Below, piece by piece: positions 27,990-36,863 of a stretch of DNA of 64,000 nt. The position numbers and the translations under genes are program-made. The notes below the pieces were generated by a model. It did not search any database and had not been told where the DNA came from. It worked only from the letters and a program-made list of their open reading frames with translations. The DNA is from G963702155 sp963702155 (GTDB lineage: Bacteria > Pseudomonadota > Alphaproteobacteria > Micavibrionales > Micavibrionaceae), in the NCBI GenBank assembly GCA_963702155.1, contig OY969717.1, positions 1,612,001 to 1,676,000 of the forward strand, written 5' to 3'. Positions within the stretch are counted from its first letter, which is position 1; every line of letters starts with the position of its first letter.

Positions 27990-28553
27990 ATTTTACCCTA
28001 TTAACTTATCATTTAACCTCTTGAAAGCATTCAACGGGTGATTTTTTGATTCTTAAATTATCGATTTGAAGTATTATTTCTTTTTTTCATTTTCTTGATT
28101 TGTTCTCATTGCATCCACTGTTTTTTTTAGTATAGGATAGGTTCATCAAGACAGCGAATGAGTGTCCGGACTGACAAAAAACCCATCGATGTGAATGTAT
28201 TCACATTGCAATAATACGTCCGCTCATGTTGATTTTTCTGTCTGACGGGGTAGCTTAAAACCGCCCATATAATAAATGGGCAGTAACAATAGACAAACCT
28301 AAATCGTCTTGAACGTACGATATATTCGGGATTGTTAATAAGCCCTTTAATTGAAAAGCTAGGAAATAGGCCTTTGAAAATACCGGTAAATCCAATGGAT
28401 TCACTAAACCCTTTTTCATGCCTTTTTAGTAATCAGTAAGTAAATATAACTGCGTGTAGGGTATAACGCTTCGTGACTTAAGGTAAAAATATTACCAATA
28501 TGAAAGCGTTGTGTGAGGTTAAAACATAAAAACTAAAAAACTGGAGATATACT
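27990..28553 (+). other. Long intergenic region before dnaA with inverted repeats
   Basis: A 564-base stretch without a convincing gene. It holds a candidate promoter (TTGCAT 28109-28114, TATAGG 28131-28136) followed by nested inverted repeats at 28149-28242 and a separate GCCCAT/ATGGGC hairpin at 28263-28281. The remaining 270 bases up to dnaA are AT-rich with no clear DnaA box. It may hold a small RNA plus the dnaA promoter. I see no clustered DnaA boxes that would mark an origin. Confidence 0.55.
28143..28250 (+). ncRNA. Candidate structured RNA upstream of dnaA
   Basis: Three nested pairings can be drawn: AGACAG (about 28149) with CTGTCT (about 28237), ATGAG...CGGAC (28158-28171) with GTCCGCTCAT (28218-28227), and a perfect inner hairpin ATGTGAAT-GT-ATTCACAT (28189-28206). 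A promoter-like TTGCAT/TATAGG pair ends just upstream. The layout is that of a small RNA or a dnaA leader. It does not match tmRNA, 6S or SRP RNA motifs that I know. Confidence 0.4.
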
Positions 28554-29996
28554 ATGTCTGACATTGGGGGCAAAACTGCCACACTCGTAAAACAAAACAA
28601 CGAATTTAAGGAAGCAACCCTATCACCTTCCCCTGAAATTATGGGATTGTGGAAAAAAACACATAACGATATGCGCGGCGAATTCGGAGAAGCCATTTTC
28701 CGTAGTTGGCTCAAACCCCTGACGCTACAAGCCTTTTATCATGGCACTATGGAAGTGTCCGTTCCCACACGATTTATGCGTGACTGGATTCAAACCCATT
28801 ATGGCGAACGAATTTTAGCAATGTGCAAAGAAGCCAGCGACGAAATTAAACGTCTCCAGATCGTTGTTGTGCAAAACGCCATCGTTGATGATGTATTTGA
28901 CAGAGCCGAAGAAGAAGAGAAAACAGCCGCCCTAAAAAAAGCAAACCAGAATAAGCGCGGTGAAATTGCCTCCATATCCTCACCGTTGGATGAGCGTTTT
29001 AAATTCGAAACCTTTGTAGTTGGCAAACCAAACGCCCTTGCACACGCCGCCGCGCGCCGCGTAGTTGAAAGCGCGAGCCTGCCCTTCAACCCTCTTTTCA
29101 TATATGGCGGCGTTGGCCTGGGTAAAACCCACCTCATGCACGCTATCGCCCATGCGATGAAGGAAAATCATCCTGAAAAAATCGTAATGTATCTTTCGGC
29201 TGAAAAATTTATGTACCAATTTGTACGCGCTTTAAAGGCCAAGGAAACAATGGATTTTAAAGAACAATTCCGCTCTGTTGATGTCCTGATGATCGATGAT
29301 GTGCAGTTCATTGCCGGTAAGGAATCAACACAAGAAGAGTTCTTCCACACATTCAACGCGCTCGTCGATCAAAACAAACAGATCATAATTTCCGCCGATA
29401 AGGCGCCATCTGATCTCACCGGCGTTGACGAACGCCTGCGCTCTCGTCTTGCGTGGGGTTTGGTCGCCGATATTCACCCGTCAACGTATGAGCTTCGCCT
29501 CGGCATCCTTCAAACCAAGCGTGAACAGCTTCAGGCGGATATACCGGATAGCGTGCTTGAATTCCTAGCGCTCAAAGTTACCTCGAACATCCGGGAGCTT
29601 GAAGGCGCGCTCAACCGCATCGTCGCTCACGCTGATGTTGCCAAGCAGGAAATTACACTGGAAAGCACACAAGAAGTCTTGCAAGATCTCCTGCGCTCCC
29701 ACGATCGCCGAATAACAATTGACGAGATCCAGCGTAAAACGGCCGAACATTATAATCTGCGCATGACCGATATGCATTCCGCACGCCGTGCGCGCGCTGT
29801 TGCACGCCCGCGTCAGGTGGCCATGTATCTTGCAAAACAGTTAACATCGCGCTCCCTGCCGGAAATTGGCCGTAAATTCGGTGGCCGCGACCACACAACC
29901 GTAATGCACGCTGTACGCAAAATCGAAAGCCTAATGGAAGAAGACGCGCAAATCGCACAAGACGTAGACATCGTCCGCCGCGCTCTAACCGGCTGA
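28554..29996 (+). CDS. dnaA: Chromosomal replication initiator DnaA
   Basis: A 480-residue AAA+ initiator. Domain I covers about residues 25-110, a short linker follows, then the AAA+ core with Walker A 'GGVGLGKT' (185-192) and Walker B 'VLMIDDVQFI'. The C-terminal helix-turn-helix carries the DnaA signature 'GRDHTTVMHAVRKIE'. It opens oriC by binding DnaA boxes. Start ATG 28554 has GGAG nine bases upstream. dnaN, recF and gyrB follow within 13 kb, but a Nudix gene and the biotin operon sit between dnaA and dnaN. Confidence 0.98.
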   Translation: MSDIGGKTATLVKQNNEFKEATLSPSPEIMGLWKKTHNDMRGEFGEAIFRSWLKPLTLQAFYHGTMEVSVPTRFMRDWIQTHYGERILAMCKEASDEIKRLQIVVVQNAIVDDVFDRAEEEEKTAALKKANQNKRGEIASISSPLDERFKFETFVVGKPNALAHAAARRVVESASLPFNPLFIYGGVGLGKTHLMHAIAHAMKENHPEKIVMYLSAEKFMYQFVRALKAKETMDFKEQFRSVDVLMIDDVQFIAGKESTQEEFFHTFNALVDQNKQIIISADKAPSDLTGVDERLRSRLAWGLVADIHPSTYELRLGILQTKREQLQADIPDSVLEFLALKVTSNIRELEGALNRIVAHADVAKQEITLESTQEVLQDLLRSHDRRITIDEIQRKTAEHYNLRMTDMHSARRARAVARPRQVAMYLAKQLTSRSLPEIGRKFGGRDHTTVMHAVRKIESLMEEDAQIAQDVDIVRRALTG

Positions 29997-30022
29997 TAAA
30001 AATAAGATTTAAAACTCCAATC

Positions 30023-30053
30023 AAAAAGGCCGAGCATAATTCTCGGCCTTTTT
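30023..30053 (+). terminator. Terminator after dnaA
   Basis: A perfect twelve-base stem AAAAAGGCCGAG/CTCGGCCTTTTT with loop CATAATT. Being symmetric it may also end the convergent Nudix gene, whose stop is at 30065. Confidence 0.9.
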
Positions 30054-30064
30054 ATATGAAATTA

Positions 30065-30661
30065 TTAATCTAGAATAATAACATCCGGATTAAACAACCC
30101 GCCCTCATACGGTGCATGCTTGACCGCAATCTTATCTTGAATAAAATCTTGCTTCTGATTAAGGAAACATGCTGCCATTTTAAAAGTATGATGCGGCAAA
30201 TCATCCAATTTGAACCAGCCGTAATTATCATGCTCGCGCTTGTATTCCTTACATTCCGATGGGTCAAAACGCCTATCAACCTCTAACAAAAAAACTTTAC
30301 AAACCTCACCTACCACTGATTCGAACTGACCAATATAATCCAGATCATCCGCACTCACCTGCGAATTACTTTCCTCGTTAAATTCACGCGCAGCCGCCTG
30401 TTCGGTACGCTCCCCCGGATCGGCCTTCCCGCCAAGCATCGCCCAAAGTCCCGCGCCCTGATCTTTATCCGAATGCCGCTTGCCAAGAAAAACCAGCATA
30501 TCTTTTGATGCCACACCCTCATAAGAAGAAAAATCTTCTTCAGTCGCAATATAATACGGCAAGACCAGCCCTACAAATTTCTTATCATGATCACTGTGCA
30601 AAAGCCGCGCAGCACCATTAAAATCATATTTTTTCATAGATTTCGATTTATCATAAAGCAT
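30065..30661 (-). CDS. Nudix hydrolase
   Basis: A 198-residue Nudix-family pyrophosphohydrolase. The Nudix box 'GGKADPGERTEQAAAREFNE' with the following 'ESN' matches GX5EX7REUXEE, with the metal-binding glutamates in place. The substrate (nucleoside diphosphate-X) cannot be predicted. It is divergent from bioB and convergent with dnaA. A later in-frame start at 30637 ('MKKYDF') is also possible; neither has a strong ribosome site. Confidence 0.88.
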   Translation of the reverse strand: MLYDKSKSMKKYDFNGAARLLHSDHDKKFVGLVLPYYIATEEDFSSYEGVASKDMLVFLGKRHSDKDQGAGLWAMLGGKADPGERTEQAAAREFNEESNSQVSADDLDYIGQFESVVGEVCKVFLLEVDRRFDPSECKEYKREHDNYGWFKLDDLPHHTFKMAACFLNQKQDFIQDKIAVKHAPYEGGLFNPDVIILD

Positions 30662-30732
30662 GGTATATTAGCAAAACAAATTTATCTTTTTTCATTTTGA
30701 CTTCACACATCTACGGAGATACTGTTCTTCCT

Positions 30733-31710
30733 ATGGAAAAAAATATATCGAAAACTCGGGTTGCAAACCTGTATGACCTGCCCCTTATGGATCTTATTTA
30801 TCAGGCGGCAACCACACACCGCGAACACCACAACCCGCGCGAGATGCAGATGTGCACGCTTCTGTCTATCAAAACCGGCGGCTGTATGGAGGACTGCAAA
30901 TACTGCTCTCAATCCATCCATAACAATGCCGATCTTGAAAAAGAAATTCTCATGAAAACGAATGATGTTTTGGATCAAGCCAAAAAAGCCAAAGAAGCCG
31001 GCTCAACCCGCTTTTGCATGGGCGCCGCATGGCCGCGCGTTATGGATGGCCGCGCCTTTGACCGCGTTTGCGACATGGTAAAAGGCGTAAGTGATATCGA
31101 CATGGAGGCCTGTGTTACGCTTGGCATGCTCAATGAGAATCAGGCCAAGCGTTTAAAAGATGCGGGGTTAACCGCTTACAACCACAACCTCGATACGTCC
31201 GAAGAATACTACGACAAAGTCATCACCACCCGCACCTATCAGGACCGTTTGGATACCTTAAAAAACATAGCAAAGGCCGGCATATCCGCGTGTTGCGGCG
31301 GCATATTGGGATTGGGCGAATCGCGTGAGGATAGGGTCAGCCTTCTTACAACCCTCGCAAATTTAAACCCACAACCCGAATCAGTACCTATAAATATGCT
31401 CGTCCCCGTCGCCGGAACGCCAATGGAAAATAACGAACCTTTGGATATATTCGAATGGATACGCGCCATAGCCGTTGCCCGCATTTTAATGCCAAAAGCA
31501 ATGGTACGCCTTTCTGCCGGACGCCTAACCATATCACGCGAAGCCCAGGCTATGGCATTTATGGCGGGTGCAAACGCAATATTTACTGGCGAAAAGCTGC
31601 TGACAACACCAAATCCTTTGGAAAACGAGGATAATAGCCTCCTAAATGATCTCGGCCTAACCCCGAGACCACCAAATAAGGACACCTGTAAAGATAAGAA
31701 GGCAGCCTAA
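30733..31710 (+). CDS. bioB: Biotin synthase
   Basis: A radical-SAM enzyme that inserts sulfur into dethiobiotin. The CxxxCxxC cluster motif is 'CMEDCKYCSQS', with 'FCMGAAWP' and the second-cluster region 'YNHNLDTSEEYY' following; the C-terminus ends in 'ANAIFTGEKLLTTPNP'. Starting at ATG 30733 gives 325 residues, matching the family. A TTG at 30697 would extend it by 12 residues. It is the first gene of a bioB-bioF-bioD-bioA set, divergent from the Nudix gene. Confidence 0.97.
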   Translation: MEKNISKTRVANLYDLPLMDLIYQAATTHREHHNPREMQMCTLLSIKTGGCMEDCKYCSQSIHNNADLEKEILMKTNDVLDQAKKAKEAGSTRFCMGAAWPRVMDGRAFDRVCDMVKGVSDIDMEACVTLGMLNENQAKRLKDAGLTAYNHNLDTSEEYYDKVITTRTYQDRLDTLKNIAKAGISACCGGILGLGESREDRVSLLTTLANLNPQPESVPINMLVPVAGTPMENNEPLDIFEWIRAIAVARILMPKAMVRLSAGRLTISREAQAMAFMAGANAIFTGEKLLTTPNPLENEDNSLLNDLGLTPRPPNKDTCKDKKAA

Positions 31711-31725
31711 AGAAAAGCGCTAAAG

Positions 31726-31765
31726 GCATATTTTTAAACTTTGCGTTGCCAACTTTAAAATATGC
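31726..31765. repeat. Inverted repeat between bioB and bioF
   Basis: Arms GCATATTTTTAAA (31726-31738) and TTTAAAATATGC (31754-31765) pair apart from one bulged T. No T run follows, so it is not a standard terminator. It may protect or attenuate the mRNA between the two genes. Confidence 0.5.
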
Positions 31766-31777
31766 TAAAAATAAACT

Positions 31778-32872
31778 ATGAACCGGTTTAACCAAAATTT
31801 GCAAAAAATGACCATCCAAAACCAGCGCCGCACTTTAAACCGACCGGATGGTATCGATCTTTCCTCCAATGACTACCTTGCTTTACGCACACACCCCGAC
31901 CTGAAAAAATCCGCTATCAACGCCATAGAAAAAGATCATGTGCTAGGGGCGGGTGGCTCCCGTTTATTGCGTGGGCATACTATTTATCATGAAGAATTAG
32001 AGACATTTGCCGCTCAATATTTTGGCGCTGAAAAATCCCTTTTCTTTGCTAATGGTTATCAGGCAAACAGCGCCATTTTCGGAAGCCTTCCATCCCGTCA
32101 TGATATTATTATTTATGATGAGCTTATCCACGCCAGCGCGCGTGAAGCGATCCAGAACAGCGCGGCAAAAGCCTATAAATTCAAACACAATGATTTAGAA
32201 ACGCTCGAAACCCTGCTTCAAAAACATCATGCCAATGCCGATATTCTTTGGATCGTAACCGAATCTGTCTTCTCTATGGATGGAGACATTGCGCCGCTCA
32301 CCCACATTCAGGAAATGACCAACCGGTATAATGCATATCTAGTTATTGATGAGGCACACGCCACTGGAATATTCGGGAATAATGGCAAGGGTTTAGCGCA
32401 AAGTCTCTCCTATAAAAATATAATCACACTCCATACCTGCGGTAAGGCTCTGGGTGTCTCAGGCGGCATTATTTGCGCCGAAAGTGATATTATAAACACA
32501 CTCATAAACACTGCCCGCCCGTTTATTTTTTCTACCGCACCCCCGCCATTACAGGCCATTCTTGTAAAACGCGCCCTAGAGCTAATCCAAGAAGAACCAG
32601 AGCGCCGCCAAAAATTAAAAGATCTTTTAGAATGTTGGAACACCCTCATGCCGGATTATACATCCGAGAGTCAGATCATTCCAATCATTATCGGTGAGAA
32701 TAAAAAAACCTTGCAAATCGCCGCCACCCTTCAAAATCAAGGCTATGATATTCGCGCCATACGCCCGCCCACCATACCAAAAAACACGGCACGCCTGAGG
32801 GTATCCCTCAATATAAATATAAACCGATCTACCCTCGAAAATTTTACAAAAACCTTAAACGCCCATCTTTAG
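31778..32872 (+). CDS. bioF: 8-amino-7-oxononanoate synthase
   Basis: A 364-residue PLP enzyme that condenses pimeloyl thioester with alanine, the first ring-building step of biotin synthesis. Visible motifs are 'DGIDLSSNDYLALRTHPDL', 'LGAGGSRLLRGH', the Asp/His pair in 'VIDEAHATGIFG' and the PLP lysine in 'TLHTCGKALGVSGG'. It is slightly shorter than typical BioF (about 385). It lies 67 bases after bioB and 69 before bioD. No strong ribosome site precedes the ATG. Confidence 0.95.
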   Translation: MNRFNQNLQKMTIQNQRRTLNRPDGIDLSSNDYLALRTHPDLKKSAINAIEKDHVLGAGGSRLLRGHTIYHEELETFAAQYFGAEKSLFFANGYQANSAIFGSLPSRHDIIIYDELIHASAREAIQNSAAKAYKFKHNDLETLETLLQKHHANADILWIVTESVFSMDGDIAPLTHIQEMTNRYNAYLVIDEAHATGIFGNNGKGLAQSLSYKNIITLHTCGKALGVSGGIICAESDIINTLINTARPFIFSTAPPPLQAILVKRALELIQEEPERRQKLKDLLECWNTLMPDYTSESQIIPIIIGENKKTLQIAATLQNQGYDIRAIRPPTIPKNTARLRVSLNININRSTLENFTKTLNAHL

Positions 32873-32941
32873 ATAAAGCTTTTAAAGTGATCAAAGCTAA
32901 AAAAATCGTGCTTTTCATGTTTTTGGTGTTTAAAAGAAAAC

Positions 32942-33580
32942 ATGCATAAATTTATTATAACAGGAACAGATACCGGTATCGGCAAAACCGTCTTTGCCGC
33001 CACACTCATGGCAGCGTTCCATGACAATAAACACACCGCGCAATATTGGAAACCTGTTCAATCCGGCATTGAAGACATCGATACCAAACGCGTACAGCAT
33101 TTAACGGATTTACCGGATACATATTTCTTGCCTGAAAAATATATTTTATCTGAACCGCTCTCCCCACATCGTGCGGCCGAACTGGATAACACGTATATCG
33201 ATATTGATACCCTCGATATACCAAAAACAGATACACCTCTAATTATTGAAGGTGCGGGTGGCCTGATGGTGCCTTTAACCAGACATACATTATACATAGA
33301 TATGTTTGAGCTTTGGGATATCCCGACTATCCTGTGTACGCGTACAGGGCTTGGTACGCTCAATCATACATTATTATCCATAGAAGCTCTGCAGAAAAGG
33401 GGCATTCCCATCCACGGCATTGTCTTTATAGGTGACGAAAACACCGATAACAAACGTACAGTGGAAGATTTCACAAATATCAAAATTTTGGGTCGCCTTC
33501 CTTACATAAATACTCTAAACTCCAATACTTTATTAGATAGTTTTAAGTCCAACTTCGATTTTGGAGATTTTGCGTCATGA
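32942..33580 (+). CDS. bioD: Dethiobiotin synthetase
   Basis: A 212-residue ATP-dependent carboxylase that closes the ureido ring of dethiobiotin. The P-loop is 'ITGTDTGIGKTVFAATL' at the N-terminus, and 'LIIEGAGGLMVPLTRH' is the second family signature. The ATGA overlap of its stop with the bioA start shows translational coupling. Confidence 0.95.
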   Translation: MHKFIITGTDTGIGKTVFAATLMAAFHDNKHTAQYWKPVQSGIEDIDTKRVQHLTDLPDTYFLPEKYILSEPLSPHRAAELDNTYIDIDTLDIPKTDTPLIIEGAGGLMVPLTRHTLYIDMFELWDIPTILCTRTGLGTLNHTLLSIEALQKRGIPIHGIVFIGDENTDNKRTVEDFTNIKILGRLPYINTLNSNTLLDSFKSNFDFGDFAS

Positions 33581-34939
33581 CAGGCCGGAAAAGCAATCTA
33601 TATTCCACACGTACATCTGCATACACGGGCAACAATCGTGGCGCGACAAAAAAGAAAATTTCCCGTATCTGGCACCCCATGACTTAACACGCCATTATGG
33701 GGCCGGAAATAAAAATCGAGAGTGCAAAGGGCGCATATTTAAAAACCCACGATGACCGCAAGATTTCTGGATGCCGTTTCCTCATGGTGGGTTATAACCC
33801 ACGGTCATTGTCATCCAAAAATCGTTGAGGCCGTTCAAAAACAGGCCGAAAAGCTCGAGCAAGTTATATTCGCTGGCTTTACCCACGAACCCGCGGAAGA
33901 ACTGGCCGCCAAACTCCATAAATTCACTGATAAGGCACTCGATTTCATCTTCTTCTCGGATAGCGGTTCTACCGCCGTCGAAGCCGCCCTTAAAATGGCT
34001 ATCGGGTATTTTGAACATAATGACACCCCCCGCCGCAAAATTGTGGCATTGCAGGGCGGCTACCATGGCGATACATTCGGTGCAATGTCTGCCGGAGGGC
34101 GCGGCGTGTTTAATAAACTCTACGAACCATATTTATTTGAAACCCATCACCTCCCCTTCCCTTCAGCCGGAAAAGAACACAAAACCCTGCAAGCATTCGA
34201 GGATTTTCTAAAACTGCATGGCGATGATACCGCCGCCCTTATTTTAGAGCCGCTTATACAGGGCGCAGGTGGCATGCGTACATACACCGCCGAGACACTA
34301 AAAACTCTTTACCAACAATGCCAGCGTCATGGCGTGCTTTTAATTGCTGACGAGGTTATGACCGGATTTGGCCGGACAGGTACAAAATTTGCCTGTAACC
34401 AGGCCGACATTACACCCGATATCATGTGCCTCTCAAAGGGACTTTCCGGCGGCTTTTTACCTATCGGCGCAACCATGTGTACCAAGGAAATATATAAAGC
34501 GTTTTACAAAAAAGATCGCGCAAAAACCTTCTTTCACTCCAGCTCGTTTACAGGCAATCCGCTTGCATGTGCTGCGGCATCCGCAAATATTGATATCTGG
34601 GACACCGAACCTGTTATGCAAAGCATTGGCGATATTGAAAAGTCGCACGCCCGGGCAAAGCGCTGGTTCGAGGCACGCCCTGACATTTCAAAAATCCGAG
34701 CCCTTGGTACAATGCTTGCGCTTGACATACAAACCGACCAGTCGGGGTATTTATCAGATGTCGGCCCTAAACTCTACGATTTTTATCTTCAAAACGACAT
34801 TCTCTTGCGCCCCCTTGGAAATACGGTATATATATTGCCACCATATTGTACAACACCAAGAGAATTAGAGGCCGTTTATGACACAATCTGGCAATCCCTG
34901 GACATCATCCGGGATGAAAAAATTAAACAAGCCGCATGA
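33577..34939 (+). pseudogene. bioA: BioA aminotransferase, broken by a stop codon and a frameshift
   Basis: Adenosylmethionine-8-amino-7-oxononanoate aminotransferase, the PLP step between BioF and BioD. From ATG 33577 the frame reaches 'ISRIWHPMT' and then a TAA (33685-33687) exactly where a Gln codon (CAA) is expected. Past the stop the same frame continues as 'HAIMGPEIKIESAKGAYLKT'. One extra base near 33766 then shifts the frame, and the rest (33752-34939) is intact: 'DSGSTAVEAALKMA', 'LIADEVMTGFGRTG' and the PLP lysine in 'CLSKGLSGGFLP'. So two lesions in 80 bases interrupt an otherwise conserved gene. Sequence error or recent inactivation are both possible. Confidence 0.88.
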
Positions 34940-35528
34940 AAAACAGGTGCGTAATTTTTTGACAGCGCTCTGCCAGGATCCGCAAAATCACGCCAAATTT
35001 TTAAATATGCTCTCTATGCTCGAACATATGGGCAGTCGTAAAATCATGGTATCCCATATGGATAAACCGGGAATTATAACCGAGGATATGCTAAAACATT
35101 TGGCCGAAGAAACGCGGCATGCTTATTTTTTCAAACGTCAGGCCGAACGCATCGCAAAACACGAAATGGTCGGCTACACCAATCAAAACACGATGCAGCG
35201 CATACCCGCCCTTATGTATTTTGGCCGCATCGATGCAGGGATAAGCAAAAAAATCCCTGCTGATAAAGCCTATGGCTGGGTATCGCTAATTATAGAACTC
35301 CGCGCCTGCTGGCTCTATGCGATATATCATAAAATTTTGCAAAAAAACGGCGTCACTATTTCCCTGAAAAGCCTCCTCGCCGAAGAGGATATGCACCTCG
35401 CCGAAATGTTTGAAATGTGCGGCGATGATACGGAGAAATTAAGAGAATTCACGTCATACGAAACCCAACTATTTGGCAAACTATGGGAAACTATGGAATC
35501 TGAGCTAAAGTTTCAACTCGCCGCTTAA
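34914..35528 (+). CDS. Ferritin-like di-iron protein candidate ending the biotin operon
   Basis: A 204-residue helical protein that I cannot assign to a named family. It shows the carboxylate-bridged di-iron pattern on four helices: Glu37 ('SMLEHMG'), Glu66-x-x-His69 ('EETRHAYFF'), Glu128 ('IIELRACW') and Glu158-x-x-His161 ('EEDMHLAEM'). It overlaps the 3' end of bioA by 26 bases, so it is part of the biotin operon; a start at 34878 would add 12 residues. In rhizobial bioBFDAZ operons this last place holds BioZ, which makes the pimeloyl precursor, and no bioC, bioH or bioZ is visible here. A role in pimeloyl supply or another biotin step is inference. It has no signal peptide. Confidence 0.8.
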   Translation: MKKLNKPHEKQVRNFLTALCQDPQNHAKFLNMLSMLEHMGSRKIMVSHMDKPGIITEDMLKHLAEETRHAYFFKRQAERIAKHEMVGYTNQNTMQRIPALMYFGRIDAGISKKIPADKAYGWVSLIIELRACWLYAIYHKILQKNGVTISLKSLLAEEDMHLAEMFEMCGDDTEKLREFTSYETQLFGKLWETMESELKFQLAA

Positions 35529-35623
35529 ACCCTAATTTTCCCCCTTCCCCCCTCTAAATCCCTATGCTAAAGTGCGATTCTCATAATATTTTAAGACGTA
35601 TAACAAATCGGAATTAAACGGCC

Positions 35624-36739
35624 ATGAAAATAACCATTGAACGCGCAGCCTTGCTTAGAGCATTAAATCACGTCCAAAGCGTTGTGGAGCGCCGCAATAC
35701 AATTCCTATTCTATCAAATGTCCTAATAAAAGCCGATGATGGCGTTTTATCCATGGCGACCACCGATATGGATTTGGAAATCAATGAATCTGTGGCCGCT
35801 AATGTTGAAAAATCCGGCGCCACAACTGCGCCAGCGCATACGCTTCACGATATTGTCCGCAAATTCCCAGATGGGGCAGATGTAAGCCTTGAGCTGAACG
35901 CCGAAGGCACGCAAATGACGGTTATGGCTGGTCGCTCCCGCTTTAAACTTAGTTGCCTTCCAACTGAAGACTTCCCTGAAATTGGCACCGGCGAATTTCA
36001 AACCGAGCTTAAAATTCCGGCTGGTGAGTTACGCGCATTAATTGACCGTACCAAATTTGCCATGTCAACAGAAGAAACACGGTATTACTTAAACGGTATT
36101 TACTTCCACGAGGCCGACAAGGATGGTGTAAAACTGTTACGCGCCGTTGCTACCGATGGTCACCGCTTGGCGCGTTTTGAAATGCCGCTTCCAGATGGGG
36201 CGGATGGTATGCCGGGCATAATTATTCCGCGTAAAGCCATTGGCGAACTTCGTAAACTGGTTGATGAAGCAGCAGATACCATTCAAATTAATCTATCCGA
36301 AACCAAGATGCGTTTTACGTTTGATCATATCGTTCTGACTACCAAATTAATCGATGGCACCTTCCCCGATTATCAGCGGGTAATACCAGAAGGCAACGAT
36401 AAAATCGTAGAAGTCGACCCAAGAGTTTTTACCCGCGCCATCGACCGCGTATCCACCATCTCTGATGGAAAATCCCGCGCTGTTAAAGTTGCGCTTAAAG
36501 GTAAAAACATGACAATATCCGCCAGCTCCCCCGAAGCAGGCAGCGCAACCGAAGAACTGGAAGTGAGCGGCGATACAGATATTGAAATTGGGTTTAACGC
36601 CAAATATCTACTTGATATCACATCCCAAATTGAGGGCGAAGGCTGTCGTTTAACTTTGGCAGATGCGGCGTCACCAACCATTATTCAGGATAATAGCGAC
36701 CCATCGGCACTCTATGTTTTAATGCCACTACGCGTGTAA
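35624..36739 (+). CDS. dnaN: DNA polymerase III beta clamp
   Basis: A 371-residue sliding clamp ('MKITIERAALLRALNHVQSV' start, 'IPILSNVLIKADDG', C-terminal 'PSALYVLMPLRV') with three repeated clamp domains. It encircles DNA and tethers polymerase III. Clean frame and standard length. It lies between the biotin operon and a stress-protein-like gene instead of directly after dnaA. Confidence 0.98.
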   Translation: MKITIERAALLRALNHVQSVVERRNTIPILSNVLIKADDGVLSMATTDMDLEINESVAANVEKSGATTAPAHTLHDIVRKFPDGADVSLELNAEGTQMTVMAGRSRFKLSCLPTEDFPEIGTGEFQTELKIPAGELRALIDRTKFAMSTEETRYYLNGIYFHEADKDGVKLLRAVATDGHRLARFEMPLPDGADGMPGIIIPRKAIGELRKLVDEAADTIQINLSETKMRFTFDHIVLTTKLIDGTFPDYQRVIPEGNDKIVEVDPRVFTRAIDRVSTISDGKSRAVKVALKGKNMTISASSPEAGSATEELEVSGDTDIEIGFNAKYLLDITSQIEGEGCRLTLADAASPTIIQDNSDPSALYVLMPLRV

Positions 36740-36863
36740 AAGAACGCATGCAACCTTGCCTTTTTTTATCAAATAAACATAGATAATATTTATAAATTCG
36801 GAACCATTATAATATCCCTTTGTTGGTAGCAGTAACTTTAAACCATAAGGAGATAAAAAAATA

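Noticed and set aside
28001..28017. CtrA-like site TTAAC-N7-TTAAC before dnaA
   Set aside because: The spacing of the TTAA halves is eight bases instead of seven and the flanks do not match; a single weak site is not enough.
28143..28260. tmRNA, 6S RNA or SRP RNA upstream of dnaA
   Set aside because: The hallmark sequences (tag-reading frame and acceptor stem, GUCCGGAAGGAAGCAG-type SRP loop, 6S central bubble) are not seen.
33685..33687. TAA read as glutamine (altered genetic code) in bioA
   Set aside because: Other genes in the window end at TAA in the expected place, for example rpsT, dnaN, trxA and ilvC (restored frame), so the code is standard.
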